Notes: generated by a model not told the origin, from the sequence alone. A DNA stretch of 64,000 nt from Ruminiclostridium herbifermentans (GCF_005473905.2 NZ_CP061336.1:2844501-2908500), one strand, 5' to 3'. Counted from the first letter of the stretch, positions 28,733-38,515 are shown. Translations and numbers: made by a program.

Positions 28733-29998
28733 ATGACATGGAAAATAGAAACCAAGTGCTTGCAGGAGGGCTATAAACCTGGAAATGGTGAACCTCGTGT
28801 CCTTCCTATTTATCAAAGCACAACCTATAAATACAGTTCCACTGAGCATGTGGCTCAATTATTTGACTTGACAGTTCCTGGACATATGTATTCTAGAATA
28901 AGTAATCCTACTGTTGAATGTGTTGAAAATAAAATTGCTGCACTAGAAGGCGGTGTTGCTGCACTTTGTACTTCGTCAGGACAAGCAGCCTCAATGATTG
29001 CCCTCTTAAATATATGTAATGCTGGAGATCACATTGTTTCCTCTTCTACTATTTACGGAGGTACCTTTAATCTTTTTGATAAAAGGTTCAGAGAAATGGG
29101 AATAAGTATTACCTTTGTGGATCAGGACTCAACTGAAGAAGAAATTCAAAAGGCTTTTTTGCCAAATACAAAGGCAGTATTTGCTGAAACAATAGCCAAT
29201 CCAAAAATAAGTATACTTGACATAGAAAAGTTTTCAAGAATAGCACATAAAAATAATGTTCCACTAATTGTAGATAATACTTTTGCTACTCCAATTTTGT
29301 TAAGACCCATTGAATATGGCGCTGATATTGTAACACACTCTACTACAAAATACATGGATGGTCATGCTGTCAGCATTGGAGGAGTAATAGTTGATTCGGG
29401 CAACTTTAACTGGGATAACGGAAAGTTTCCTGGCTTATCTGAACCTGATGAATCATATCATGGCATGGTTTATACAAGAGATTGCGGAAAAGCTGCATAC
29501 ATTACTAAAGCTAGAGTTCAGCTTATGCGAGACTATGGCACACCAATGACTCCTAACAACGCCTTTTTGTTAAACTTAGGCTTAGAAACTTTACATTTAA
29601 GAATGGAACGCCATTGCAGGAATGCAGAAAAAGTTGCAGAATTCTTGTCTGAAAATGATAAAGTTATATCAGTAAGCTACCCTACACTTAAAAGTGATAA
29701 ATACTATGATTTGGCACAGAAATACCTTCCTAATGGATGCAGTGGTGTTATTTCTTTTAAAATTAAGGGCGGCAGAGAAGCAGCTGTCAAATTTATGGAT
29801 AAACTAAAGCTTGCTGCTATAGTGGTTCATGTGGCTGACTGCAGGACTGCAGTTCTCCATCCTGCTAGTTCAACTCATAGGCAAATGACAGACGAACAGT
29901 TGCTGCAAGCAGGAATAGATCCTGGACTTATACGCTTTTCAGTAGGTATAGAAAATGTTGAAGACATTATCGATGATATACGTCAAGCATTAGAATAA
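28733..29998 (+). CDS. metY: O-acetylhomoserine sulfhydrylase / Cys-Met metabolism PLP enzyme
   Basis: This 421-aa PLP enzyme belongs to the Cys/Met metabolism family (fold type I). The PLP lysine is in HSTTKYMDGHAV near residue 208, with YSRISNPTV and SSGQAASMIALL ahead of it. Length and the extended segment FPGLSEPDESYHGMVYTRDC fit O-acetylhomoserine sulfhydrylases, which make homocysteine from O-acetylhomoserine and sulfide. A methionine gamma-lyase role cannot be excluded. GAAAGGATG is upstream of the ATG. I found no SAM riboswitch. An Lrp/AsnC regulator follows and may control it. Confidence 0.9.
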   Translation: MTWKIETKCLQEGYKPGNGEPRVLPIYQSTTYKYSSTEHVAQLFDLTVPGHMYSRISNPTVECVENKIAALEGGVAALCTSSGQAASMIALLNICNAGDHIVSSSTIYGGTFNLFDKRFREMGISITFVDQDSTEEEIQKAFLPNTKAVFAETIANPKISILDIEKFSRIAHKNNVPLIVDNTFATPILLRPIEYGADIVTHSTTKYMDGHAVSIGGVIVDSGNFNWDNGKFPGLSEPDESYHGMVYTRDCGKAAYITKARVQLMRDYGTPMTPNNAFLLNLGLETLHLRMERHCRNAEKVAEFLSENDKVISVSYPTLKSDKYYDLAQKYLPNGCSGVISFKIKGGREAAVKFMDKLKLAAIVVHVADCRTAVLHPASSTHRQMTDEQLLQAGIDPGLIRFSVGIENVEDIIDDIRQALE

Positions 29999-30000
29999 CT

Positions 30001-30281
30001 CGAAAATCAAATACTACTAACATAGTTCCTTTTCGAGTTTTTGAGTGTGACTCCTCTCATTATGAGAGAGTCACACTCAACATTTAAATTTATTATAATG
30101 CAACAATTTAGTGTAGGAGGTCCGTAGCTCGAAAATCTACTCTGTACTTACATTGTTCCTTTTCGGGCCTAAAAAACCATGCATGGGTTTTTGCAGTTTG
30201 AGTGGACATACTAACCTCTTATTAGCAGAGGTCAGCCACTCAACATCTTGAAAAAATTTTAATGCTATAATTCAGCGTAGA
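30001..30281 (+). repeat. Two paralogous leader repeats with hairpins ahead of the Lrp gene
   Basis: Two related blocks start at 30001 and 30127. Each has CTCGAAAATC, then TTCCTTTTCG, then a long hairpin (GTGTGACTC..GAGTCACAC at 30045-30079; TTGAGTGG..CCACTCAA at 30198-30243), then TATAAT and TAGGAGG. The first hairpin CTCGAAAA/TTTTCGAG plus TTTTTG can end metY transcription. The second block ends in the ribosome site of the Lrp gene, while the first ends in a TAGGAGG with no gene behind it. Confidence 0.75.
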
Positions 30282-30297
30282 TAGGAGGTTAGTATGT
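30206..30297 (+). promoter_or_regulatory. Inverted repeat that can mask the Lrp gene ribosome site
   Basis: ACATACTAACCTC (30206-30218) is a perfect 13-base complement of GAGGTTAGTATGT (30285-30297), which contains the Shine-Dalgarno bases and the ATG at 30294. The ACCTCT part of the upstream arm can instead pair locally with AGAGGT (30227-30232), so two exclusive folds are possible. Confidence 0.6.
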
Positions 30298-30785
30298 CTT
30301 TTACATTCGACGAACTAGATAAACAATTAATTGATTTATTGCAAGCCGATTCTTCTATATCAAATAAGGATTTAGCTGAAAAGGTTGGGCTATCCCCTTC
30401 TGCTTGTTTAAGCCGTACAAAACGTCTTAAAGAAATGGGCGTTATTAAGAAATTCGCTGCTATTGTTGACGAAAAAATGATAGGCTATGAGGTAATTGCA
30501 TTTACTTTTATAACCCTGTCTCCTCATAACAGAGATATTACTAATGCTTTTCTAGCAAAAATTAAGGAGACACCTCAAATACTAGAATGCTATAATATAA
30601 GTGGAAGCTGGGACTATTTAATAAAAATTGCTGCACATGATCTTGCACATTGTCGTGATTTCTTAATAGATACACTATTAACATTTCCTGGGGTAAACAA
30701 AATAGAAACAAGCATGGTTCTAAGTACTGATAAGAGAAGCTTTAGCCTGCCCTTTGGTTTGGACAAATCACAGGATACGGTTTAA
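30294..30785 (+). CDS. Lrp/AsnC-family transcriptional regulator
   Basis: This 163-aa protein has an N-terminal winged helix-turn-helix (LDKQLIDLLQADSSISNKDL, VGLSPSACLSRTKRL) and a C-terminal RAM/AsnC ligand-binding domain (about 68-145, with ILECYNISGSWDYLIKI). Such regulators respond to amino acids and commonly control amino-acid metabolism. The neighbouring sulfhydrylase gene is a reasonable but unproven target. GGAGG is five bases before the ATG and is part of an inverted repeat described separately. Confidence 0.92.
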   Translation: MSFTFDELDKQLIDLLQADSSISNKDLAEKVGLSPSACLSRTKRLKEMGVIKKFAAIVDEKMIGYEVIAFTFITLSPHNRDITNAFLAKIKETPQILECYNISGSWDYLIKIAAHDLAHCRDFLIDTLLTFPGVNKIETSMVLSTDKRSFSLPFGLDKSQDTV

Positions 30786-31191
30786 CTTATTTTTGAATAA
30801 CGCTCTTCTGGAGAGACCTGAGTATAAACCATTGTGAAAAAGTTTAACTTATTTTTGAAATAACTAGGATGTTAGCGGCTATAGTGGTATAATCAAAATA
30901 TTCAAAGCAAGAAGAATTTTATGGTTTTACTTATAACTTGCTGTATTACTAAATCAAACCATAATATAGCTAAATAATATATTTGATAAAAAATATATAA
31001 TAAATCTTCCGCAGTTAAAATTATATTTGTGGAAGACCTTATCATATAAAAAGTAATATAATTGCTTAAAATAAGCTTAGTCTACTTTGTATAACTATTG
31101 ATAAAAATTTGAGCACAAATAGAATTTTTTATGTGAGATATTTAATTTAATGTTGGATTAGAAACAAATAGTTTAATAGGAGCACAAAAAA
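30786..31191. other. Intergenic gap with a short direct repeat
   Basis: GTTTAACTTATTTTTGAA occurs at the Lrp stop codon (about 30780) and again near 30842, with an 18-base identity. The rest of these 400 bases is AT-rich with no gene I can support; it should contain the rqcH promoter. Confidence 0.5.
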
Positions 31192-32949
31192 ATGCCATTC
31201 GATGGAATAGTCACTAAATGTATCGTAAACGAACTAAACCTATTACTTTCAGGAGGAAGAGTAGAAAAAGTTTTTCAACCAGAAAATGATGAAATAATAT
31301 TACTAATACGCTCAAATGGTCATAATTATAGGCTTGTAGCTAGTGCAAATGCCAGCTATCCTCGCCTTCACATAACCTCTGCTCAAAAAGAAAATCCTCA
31401 GACTCCGCCAGTATTTTGTATGCTTATGCGTAAGCATATTGCTGGTGGGAAATTACTCAATATTAGCTTTCATGATTATGAAAGAGTTATTTCACTAAAT
31501 GTGGAATCTGTTAACGAACTGGGTGATTTATCAGTTAAAAGAGTAGTTATAGAAATTATGGGCAAGTACAGTAATATAATTTTGCTTAACAGCGAAAATA
31601 AAATAATTGATGCTATTAAGCACATTGACAGTGATATCAGCAGTGTAAGAGAGATTATGCCTGCAAGGCAATATTCCCTGCCTCCTGCACAGGACAAGCA
31701 ACAGCCTGAAAACATATCCCCATCTACTCTACTAGAAAGCGACATAAGTGCTGCTAAAAATATTGAAAGCTTACTTTTAAACTCTATTAAAGGGTTTAGC
31801 CCATATACCTGCAGAGATATTTGTGCTAGCGCAGGTGTAAATCCCAAAACTCCACTGTCTGAATTGCTTAATACAGACAAAGTAAATATTGCTTCAGCAC
31901 TTAGCAATTATATAGATAAAATTAAAAACAATGACTTTAAGCCTTGCATTATTTATCAAGATAAAAATTACTTGCATCCAATCGATTTCTATTGCTTCTT
32001 GCCATCACAACATGAGTATATCCAGCAATATGACCTTCTTTCATCTGCTCTTGATGATTATTATGCTCAACGTGACACCTCTGAAAGGCTTGGGCAAAAA
32101 AAAGGCGATGTAGCCAAAATTGTAAAAAATAGTATTGAACGTTTAGAAAAAAAGATATCCATATTTACAGATACACTGAGAGATGTTGCTGATAGAGAAA
32201 AATTAAAGCTGTATGGTGAACTGATTACTGCAAATATTTACTGTATTCCAAGTGGAGCAAGTTCGGTTAGAGTTTTAAACTATTACAGCGAAAATGAGGA
32301 ATATATAGATATCCCATTAAATGAGTACAGGTCAGCTCAGGACAATGCACAAAGATATTTCAAACAGTATTCCAAGGCTAAAAGCACTTATATAAATGTA
32401 ACAGAACAGCTTCAAGATGCACTTTCTGAACTCCAGTATTTTGAAAGTGTTAAAGCAATGCTAGATAACTGCAGTACAAAACAGGAAATCGATGAAATCC
32501 GGCAAGAGTTGATAGACCAAGGCTATATGAGGTCATCTGTCAAAAATGCCAGAAAAAAATTAGACAAGCCTTCTTCACCTTTAGAATTCACTTCAGTTGA
32601 TGGTTTCCAAATTTTAGTCGGAAAGAACAATAAACAAAATGATTTACTAACATTGAAAATTGCTAGTACTTATGATATATGGCTTCATACAAAGAATATT
32701 CCTGGTTCTCATGTAATTATCAGAACCCAGCGACAAAATGTACCTTATTCCACTCTGTTAGAAGCAGCCATTTTAGCAGCATACCACAGCAGTGCGAAAA
32801 TGTCCTATAATGTACCTGTAGACTATACTACTATTAAAAATGTTAAAAAACCAAGTGGTGCAAAGCCAGGTATGGTCATATATGATAATTTTAAAACTAT
32901 AAATGTTACACCAGATGAATCCAAAGTACTTGCTATAAAGTCAAGATAA
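31192..32949 (+). CDS. rqcH: NFACT-family ribosome quality-control factor RqcH (Rqc2 homologue)
   Basis: This 585-aa protein has the complete NFACT layout: NFACT-N (MPFDGIVTKCIVNELNLLL), helix-hairpin-helix and coiled-coil regions (about 280-440), and the C-terminal NFACT-R domain (FQILVGKNNKQNDLLTLKIA, DIWLHTKNIPGSHVIIR). RqcH binds stalled 50S subunits and adds C-terminal alanine tails to the nascent chain. Older annotations call it fibronectin-binding. AGGAG precedes the ATG by seven bases. Confidence 0.95.
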   Translation: MPFDGIVTKCIVNELNLLLSGGRVEKVFQPENDEIILLIRSNGHNYRLVASANASYPRLHITSAQKENPQTPPVFCMLMRKHIAGGKLLNISFHDYERVISLNVESVNELGDLSVKRVVIEIMGKYSNIILLNSENKIIDAIKHIDSDISSVREIMPARQYSLPPAQDKQQPENISPSTLLESDISAAKNIESLLLNSIKGFSPYTCRDICASAGVNPKTPLSELLNTDKVNIASALSNYIDKIKNNDFKPCIIYQDKNYLHPIDFYCFLPSQHEYIQQYDLLSSALDDYYAQRDTSERLGQKKGDVAKIVKNSIERLEKKISIFTDTLRDVADREKLKLYGELITANIYCIPSGASSVRVLNYYSENEEYIDIPLNEYRSAQDNAQRYFKQYSKAKSTYINVTEQLQDALSELQYFESVKAMLDNCSTKQEIDEIRQELIDQGYMRSSVKNARKKLDKPSSPLEFTSVDGFQILVGKNNKQNDLLTLKIASTYDIWLHTKNIPGSHVIIRTQRQNVPYSTLLEAAILAAYHSSAKMSYNVPVDYTTIKNVKKPSGAKPGMVIYDNFKTINVTPDESKVLAIKSR

Positions 32950-33001
32950 AAGTATTAAATTATTATAATTTTATAAATTAACATATAGGAGGAAATATGC
33001 A

Positions 33002-34180
33002 ATGATATCTAATAAAATTAATTACAATATTCAAAACTCGTCTATGATAAGGGCTATGTTTGAAGAAGGAGAGAAGTTAAAAAAGCTTTATGGTAATGAT
33101 AAGGTCTATGACTTTTCTCTAGGAAATCCAGATCCCGAACCACCTGCTGAAGTTAAGGCAGCATTGCGTGAGTTTGCAAATTCAGAAGAGTTAAAAATGC
33201 ATGCATATATGAATAATGCTGGTTATCCTGAAACACGAGACATCATAGCTCAAAAAATTAATCAAGAAACAGGATTAAAACTCACTCTTGATAACATTGT
33301 TATGACAGTTGGAGCCGGCGGCGCTTTGAATGTTGTTTTAAAGACTCTTCTAAATCCAGGTGAAGAAGTTATTGTTTTTTCTCCATATTTTGTAGAGTAT
33401 AACTCCTATATTGACAATCACGGCGGAAAAATAAAAATCATTGATACCGACCACAGTACATTTTTGCCTGATACCGAACTTTTGGAAAAGAACATAACTG
33501 CAAATACAAAGGCTGTACTTATTAACACTCCAAATAATCCTACTGGTGTAGTTTATAGTAGAGAAATATTAAACAGTATTGCAAATGTATTAGAGAAGAA
33601 AAGTAAAGAGTTTGGACATACAATTTATATCATCTCTGATGAGCCCTATAGGAAATTAACCTATGATGTAGAAGTTCCAAACATATTAACAATATACAGA
33701 AATGCAATTATGATTGATTGCTTTAGTAAATCTCTATCTCTTCCTGGTGAACGTATGGGCTATATAGCTACAAATCCCGATGCTGAAGATATAGATACGC
33801 TAATGGGTGGTCTGATTTATTGCAACAGAATTTTAGGATTTGTAAATGCACCAGCACTTTTCCAAAAGATAATTGCAAAAACAATTAATTCTTCTGTAGA
33901 TATAAATATTTACAAAGAAAGAAGAGATTTACTTTACAATAGTCTTATTAGCTTCGGTTATGAATGCGTAAAACCTGATGGAGCCTTCTACCTTTTCCCT
34001 AAGGCATTAATTGCAGATGATGTTGAATTTAAAAATAGAGCCTTAAAGTATAATCTCCTCATTGTTCCAGGTTCAGGTTTTGGAGGCCCAGGTTATTTCA
34101 GATTAGCATATTGCTGCAGTCTGGAAACTATAAAGAATTCACTGCCAGCATTTGAGGCATTAGCCAAAGAATTTAAATAA
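33002..34180 (+). CDS. PLP-dependent aminotransferase, class I/II
   Basis: This 392-aa fold-type-I aminotransferase has DFSLGNPDPEPP at the N-terminus, NTPNNPTGVVYS, DEPYRKLTYD, and SFSKSLSLPGERMGYI-like sequence (CFSKSLSLPGERMGYI), with the PLP lysine near residue 244. It transfers amino groups between an amino acid and a 2-oxoacid; aspartate or aromatic substrates are typical, and the sequence alone does not decide. AGGAGG lies ten bases before the ATG. It is 52 bases after rqcH and may be co-transcribed with it. Confidence 0.9.
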   Translation: MISNKINYNIQNSSMIRAMFEEGEKLKKLYGNDKVYDFSLGNPDPEPPAEVKAALREFANSEELKMHAYMNNAGYPETRDIIAQKINQETGLKLTLDNIVMTVGAGGALNVVLKTLLNPGEEVIVFSPYFVEYNSYIDNHGGKIKIIDTDHSTFLPDTELLEKNITANTKAVLINTPNNPTGVVYSREILNSIANVLEKKSKEFGHTIYIISDEPYRKLTYDVEVPNILTIYRNAIMIDCFSKSLSLPGERMGYIATNPDAEDIDTLMGGLIYCNRILGFVNAPALFQKIIAKTINSSVDINIYKERRDLLYNSLISFGYECVKPDGAFYLFPKALIADDVEFKNRALKYNLLIVPGSGFGGPGYFRLAYCCSLETIKNSLPAFEALAKEFK

Positions 34181-34190
34181 TAAAAGACTT

Positions 34191-34240
34191 TTCTAAAGTT
34201 GAGTTAATAAATAATTTCTAAAGTTGAGTTAATAAATAAT
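34191..34240. repeat. Perfect 25-bp tandem duplication after the aminotransferase
   Basis: The unit starting TTCTAAAGTTGAGTTAATAA occurs at 34191-34215 and again at 34216-34240 without a mismatch. Confidence 0.9.
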
Positions 34241-34247
34241 TCTATAT

Positions 34248-34297
34248 AAAAGGTAGCTGCTCTAAGTTCAAGATTATTAGAGACAGCTACCTTTTAT
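34248..34297. terminator. Bidirectional intrinsic terminator
   Basis: AAAAGGTAGCTG-CTCTAA pairs with TTAGAG-CAGCTACCTTTT, with T- and A-runs outside. It lies between the convergent aminotransferase and ABC exporter genes. Confidence 0.85.
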
Positions 34298-34348
34298 TTT
34301 ACACTTACGCTCTTTGAATTTATTAATTTTAATGAACTTTTTGCAGAC

Positions 34349-36238
34349 TTACGACAACTCAAACTGTCCAGTGTACAGCTGATAGTACTTTCCATGTTCG
34401 GCAATCAGTTCTTCGTGATTTCCGCGTTCTATAATTTCACCGTTTTCCAACACAATAATTATGTCTGCGTTACGCACAGTAGAAAGCCTGTGAGCTATAA
34501 CAAATACTGTACGTCCCTTCATAAGTTTGTCCATACCTTTTTCGATAAGGGCTTCTGTTCTGGTATCAATGGAACTTGTCGCCTCATCTAGTATCAATAC
34601 AGGTGGATTTGCTACAGCTGCTCGTGCAATGGCAATTAACTGGCGCTGTCCTTGACTCAGATTCGCACCGTCTGAAACAAGCATTGTATCATATCCTTGG
34701 GGTAAATGCTTAATAAAGCTATCTGCATTTGCAAGCTTTGCAGCAGCCAAAATTTCCTCATCAGTAGCATCAAGCCTGCCATAACGAATATTATCCTTTA
34801 TAGTACCGGTAAATAGGTGTGTGTCCTGTAATACCATAGCAAGTGTGCTTCTTAAATCATCTTTCTTTATCTTGTTAATATTTATTCCATCATAGAGTAT
34901 TTCTCCGTTTGATACATCATAAAAGCGATTTATTAGATTAGTAATGGTAGTTTTTCCAGCACCTGTTGAACCGACAAAAGCAATTTTTTGACCTGCTTTT
35001 GCATAAAGGCTTAAATTATTTAATACCAATTTATTATTATCATATCCAAAATCCACACCAGAGAACTGAACATCACCCTTAAGTTTTGTATATGTCGCTG
35101 TTCCGTTTTGATGAGGGTACTTCCATGCCATAATATTAGTAGGTGTATCACTTTCAATTAATGTCCCATCCTGATTTTCATTCACATTAACCAAAGTCAC
35201 ATAACCATTATCTTGTTCAGGCTTTTCATCAATAATCTCAAAAATTCTCTCAGCACCAGCAAGAGCTGCAAGTATTGAATTAAATTGTTGACTTATTTGA
35301 GTTATTGGCTGAGAAAATGAACGTGTATATTGTAAAAACGATGCTATTGAGCCAATATCTATACGTCCTGCAATAACCAGCATTGCTCCTGCCGCAGCCG
35401 TAAATGCATAATTTGCATATGTTAGATTTCCCATAATAGGCATCATAATATTTGCATATGTATGAGCATTTGTTGCTGCAAGGCGAAGGTTTTCATTTAA
35501 TGCAGAAAATTCATTTTTAGTAGTATCCTCATGGCAAAAAACTTTAACAACCTTTTGCCCTTCAATCATTTCCTCTATATAACCATTTGCTGCACCAACA
35601 GCTTTCTGCTGCTTCTTAAAATATTCAGCACTTTTACTTCCAATCTTTTTTATAATGGCAAACATTACAAAAAGCATGATAATAATAAAGAGCGTCAAAA
35701 TAGGACTAAGTATCAGCATCATTATAAATGTACCAATAACAGTAATTGTTGAAGTTATAAACTGCGTAACACCATTGCTGATTGCCTCACGAAGAGTATC
35801 AACATCGCTGGTATAACGACTCATAAGTTCTCCATGAGTATGAGTATCAAAATACTTAATCGGCAAATCTTGCATACTATTAAATAAATCCCTACGTATG
35901 GAATTAAGTGCATCGTTTGATATTTTCACCATAATACGGCTGTATATATATGTCGACAATGCTCCAGTCAAATAAATAGCACCCAATAACATAATCATGT
36001 GAATAAATGGAGCTAAATCAGCTTTTGAAGGATTTTTTCCAATAAGCGGCATAATATAGTCATTAATAAGAGGCTTTAAAAAGTAAGTGCCTGCCACGCC
36101 TGCTCCTGAACTAACTATTACAAAAATGGTTACTAGAATAAGCAGCCATTTTTTATTTAGCATATATCCAAAAACACGTGCAAGAGTTCTTCCCGCGCTT
36201 TTAGGCTTTTGAAAATTATGTTTAGCTGGTCCTGCCAT
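34349..36238 (-). CDS. ABC exporter half-transporter with canonical ATP site
   Basis: The 629 residues comprise six membrane segments (about 30-330) and a nucleotide-binding domain with Walker A GSTGAGKT, signature LSQGQ and Walker B LILDEATS with the catalytic Glu, followed by the switch His (IAHRLS). An extra segment of about 45 residues (NENQDGTLIESDTPTNIMAW) links the two domains. Its start codon overlaps the stop of the partner gene (TAATG), so both are translated together. The pair resembles heterodimeric multidrug exporters such as BmrCD/LmrCD. The substrate is unknown. Confidence 0.93.
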   Translation of the reverse strand: MAGPAKHNFQKPKSAGRTLARVFGYMLNKKWLLILVTIFVIVSSGAGVAGTYFLKPLINDYIMPLIGKNPSKADLAPFIHMIMLLGAIYLTGALSTYIYSRIMVKISNDALNSIRRDLFNSMQDLPIKYFDTHTHGELMSRYTSDVDTLREAISNGVTQFITSTITVIGTFIMMLILSPILTLFIIIMLFVMFAIIKKIGSKSAEYFKKQQKAVGAANGYIEEMIEGQKVVKVFCHEDTTKNEFSALNENLRLAATNAHTYANIMMPIMGNLTYANYAFTAAAGAMLVIAGRIDIGSIASFLQYTRSFSQPITQISQQFNSILAALAGAERIFEIIDEKPEQDNGYVTLVNVNENQDGTLIESDTPTNIMAWKYPHQNGTATYTKLKGDVQFSGVDFGYDNNKLVLNNLSLYAKAGQKIAFVGSTGAGKTTITNLINRFYDVSNGEILYDGININKIKKDDLRSTLAMVLQDTHLFTGTIKDNIRYGRLDATDEEILAAAKLANADSFIKHLPQGYDTMLVSDGANLSQGQRQLIAIARAAVANPPVLILDEATSSIDTRTEALIEKGMDKLMKGRTVFVIAHRLSTVRNADIIIVLENGEIIERGNHEELIAEHGKYYQLYTGQFELS

Positions 36239-37968
36239 TATGCGCTCACTCCTTCCTGCTGTGAATAATATACTTCCTTATAAATCTGGTTATTTTGCAG
36301 TAATTCATCATGTGTGCCAATTGCGTTTACTTTACCATCGTCTAGTACAATTATTTCATCTGCATCACACACAGAGCTGATTCTCTGAGCAATAATAATA
36401 GTTGTAATTTCGCTGCTATACTTACGTAATTCTTCACGAATTTTTGAGTCTGTTGCTGTATCCACAGCACTTGTACTGTCATCAAGAATCAAAATCTTAG
36501 GATTTTTTAGCAATGCTCTTGCAATACAAAGGCGTTGCTTTTGACCGCCTGAAACATTTACACCGCCTTGCCCCAGTTCAGTTTCATAGCCATTTGGAAA
36601 ACTCATTATAAAATCATGTGCTTGAGCTGCTTTACAGGCTGCAACAATTTGTTCATCAGTGGCATTTTCATTTCCCCAAAGTAAGTTTTCCTTGATGGTT
36701 CCTGAAAACAATATATTCTTTTGAAGCACCATTGCAACTGATTCTCTTAATGCATTTAATTTATAATCACGTACATCTACACCACCTACAAGAACCTTTC
36801 CTTGTGTTGCATCATACAATCTAGGAATTAGCTGAACCAAGGATGTTTTTGAAGAACCTGTACCGCCAATTATTCCAATTGTTTGCCCTGAATTTATATG
36901 AAGGTTTATATTCTCAAGGATATTTGTTTCAGCTTTAGAATTGTACCTAAAGGATACATCTTCAAAATCAATCGAACCATTCTTTACTATGGTCTCCCCT
37001 CTGCCCTGTGCATCTGATATATCTGACTCTTCTTCAAGTACTTCTATAATTCTGTTAACCGAAGCACGAGATAGTATTACTGTAATAAGTACCATTGATA
37101 TCATCATAAGTGACACCAATATATGTGAAACATAGCTTATAAAGCTTATTAATTCTCCTGTAAGCATATCCCCTGCAATTATCATATTTCCTCCAAACCA
37201 CAGGATGGCAACAATACAAGAGTATATTGTAATTTGCATAAAAGGCATATTAAAGATAACGATTTTTTCAGCCTTAATTGACGCATTCATCAGTTCATCA
37301 TTAGCTGCCTTAAATTTAAGCTTTTCATATTTTGAACGTACAAAAGCTTTTACAACTCGTATAGCTATTAAATTCTCTTGAACGGAGGAATTTAACGCAT
37401 CATATTTTTTTAGCAACTTAGAAAAACGCGGATAAGCCAGTCCTGCAATTGCTACAAAGGCAATTGCTAGAACTGGAATGGCAAATAAGAATACTTTCAC
37501 AAGATTTTTATTTATTGTGTATGCCATAATAGTTGCACTAACCAGCATAACAGGTGCACGTACCAACACTCTAATAATCATCATAAAAGCATTCTGTGTG
37601 TTATTAACATCTGTAGTCAGTCGAGTAATCAATGATGCTGTACTAAATTTGTCTATATTAGAAAATGAAAAATCCTGAACCTTGTTAAACAAAGCTTTTC
37701 TAAGTTCGCTGCCAAGTCCCATGCTTGCAGTTGCTCCGAGTTTTGAACCAAGTGCCCCAAAAAGTAGCGAAATTAATGCCATTACCACCATTAGCACACC
37801 TGTTTGCAATACGTAAGCTATATCCTTTGACGGAATACCTTTATCAACTATTTTAGCCATAAGAAATGGTATTCGTATCTCCAAAAGCACTTCACCTACA
37901 ATGGCTAATGGACAAAGTATTGCATATATTAAATATTTAGATAAATAAGGTACTATTTTTTTAATCAA
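36238..37968 (-). CDS. ABC exporter half-transporter with degenerate ATP site
   Basis: This 576-aa partner subunit has six membrane segments and a nucleotide-binding domain in which the Walker A reads GGTGSSKT (Ser for the last Gly) and the Walker B reads LILDDSTS, so Asp replaces the catalytic Glu. Signature VSGGQ is intact. One degenerate and one complete site is the hallmark of heterodimeric exporters. I chose the TTG at 37968, nine bases after GGAGG and overlapping the end of the MarR gene; a longer frame from 38052 would run far into that gene. Confidence 0.92.
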   Translation of the reverse strand: MIKKIVPYLSKYLIYAILCPLAIVGEVLLEIRIPFLMAKIVDKGIPSKDIAYVLQTGVLMVVMALISLLFGALGSKLGATASMGLGSELRKALFNKVQDFSFSNIDKFSTASLITRLTTDVNNTQNAFMMIIRVLVRAPVMLVSATIMAYTINKNLVKVFLFAIPVLAIAFVAIAGLAYPRFSKLLKKYDALNSSVQENLIAIRVVKAFVRSKYEKLKFKAANDELMNASIKAEKIVIFNMPFMQITIYSCIVAILWFGGNMIIAGDMLTGELISFISYVSHILVSLMMISMVLITVILSRASVNRIIEVLEEESDISDAQGRGETIVKNGSIDFEDVSFRYNSKAETNILENINLHINSGQTIGIIGGTGSSKTSLVQLIPRLYDATQGKVLVGGVDVRDYKLNALRESVAMVLQKNILFSGTIKENLLWGNENATDEQIVAACKAAQAHDFIMSFPNGYETELGQGGVNVSGGQKQRLCIARALLKNPKILILDDSTSAVDTATDSKIREELRKYSSEITTIIIAQRISSVCDADEIIVLDDGKVNAIGTHDELLQNNQIYKEVYYSQQEGVSA

Positions 37969-38515
37969 TATCAATTTCCTCCTTATTTTGATTGCCAAAT
38001 AGCTTTTTCCCCTCAGCAATAAGAGAAAAAATTGAATTTTCCTCAAATTCATCTGTAGACAGATTTTTTATCATTCTTTCATAATAGCCATAAAGCTGCT
38101 GACATTCCTCATCAGAAAAACCCGCAAACATTTGTGCGTCAACCTTATCAAAGTCCTTCCGACATTTATCTGTGAGTTCTTTGCCCTTTTCTGTAATCTT
38201 AAGTCGGTTATATCTCAAATCACTATCATCCACCAGTTTTTCAATCAGACCAGCTTTTTGCATGCGCTTTACAGATGTAGATATAGAAGCTGGAGATACC
38301 TTCATAAAGTCAGCAACCTCTCTCTGGGTACAGTAGTTATGACTTGCAACATATTCTAGTATTGGTGGCTGTCCAAAGTATAATCCATTTTTCGAAGCTT
38401 GTTTTTGAATATTAATTCTATGAAGTATACTAAGCGTGTTCATCTTTCTAGCTATATCTAAAAAAGATATATTCATATCAATACCTAAATTGGACAATAT
38501 AGATAAAAAGTCCAA
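37961..38515 (-). CDS. MarR-family transcriptional regulator
   Basis: This 184-aa protein has a winged helix-turn-helix (CTQREVADFMKVSPASISTS, VKRMQKAGLIEKLVDDSDLR) in the usual MarR position, flanked by dimerisation helices. It is the first gene of a three-gene operon with the two ABC exporter halves and overlaps the first of them, so it probably represses the operon until a drug or metabolite binds. The start is TTG with AAAGGAG six bases upstream. The C-terminal tail of about 35 residues is longer than in the shortest members. Confidence 0.93.
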   Translation of the reverse strand: MDFLSILSNLGIDMNISFLDIARKMNTLSILHRINIQKQASKNGLYFGQPPILEYVASHNYCTQREVADFMKVSPASISTSVKRMQKAGLIEKLVDDSDLRYNRLKITEKGKELTDKCRKDFDKVDAQMFAGFSDEECQQLYGYYERMIKNLSTDEFEENSIFSLIAEGKKLFGNQNKEEIDID

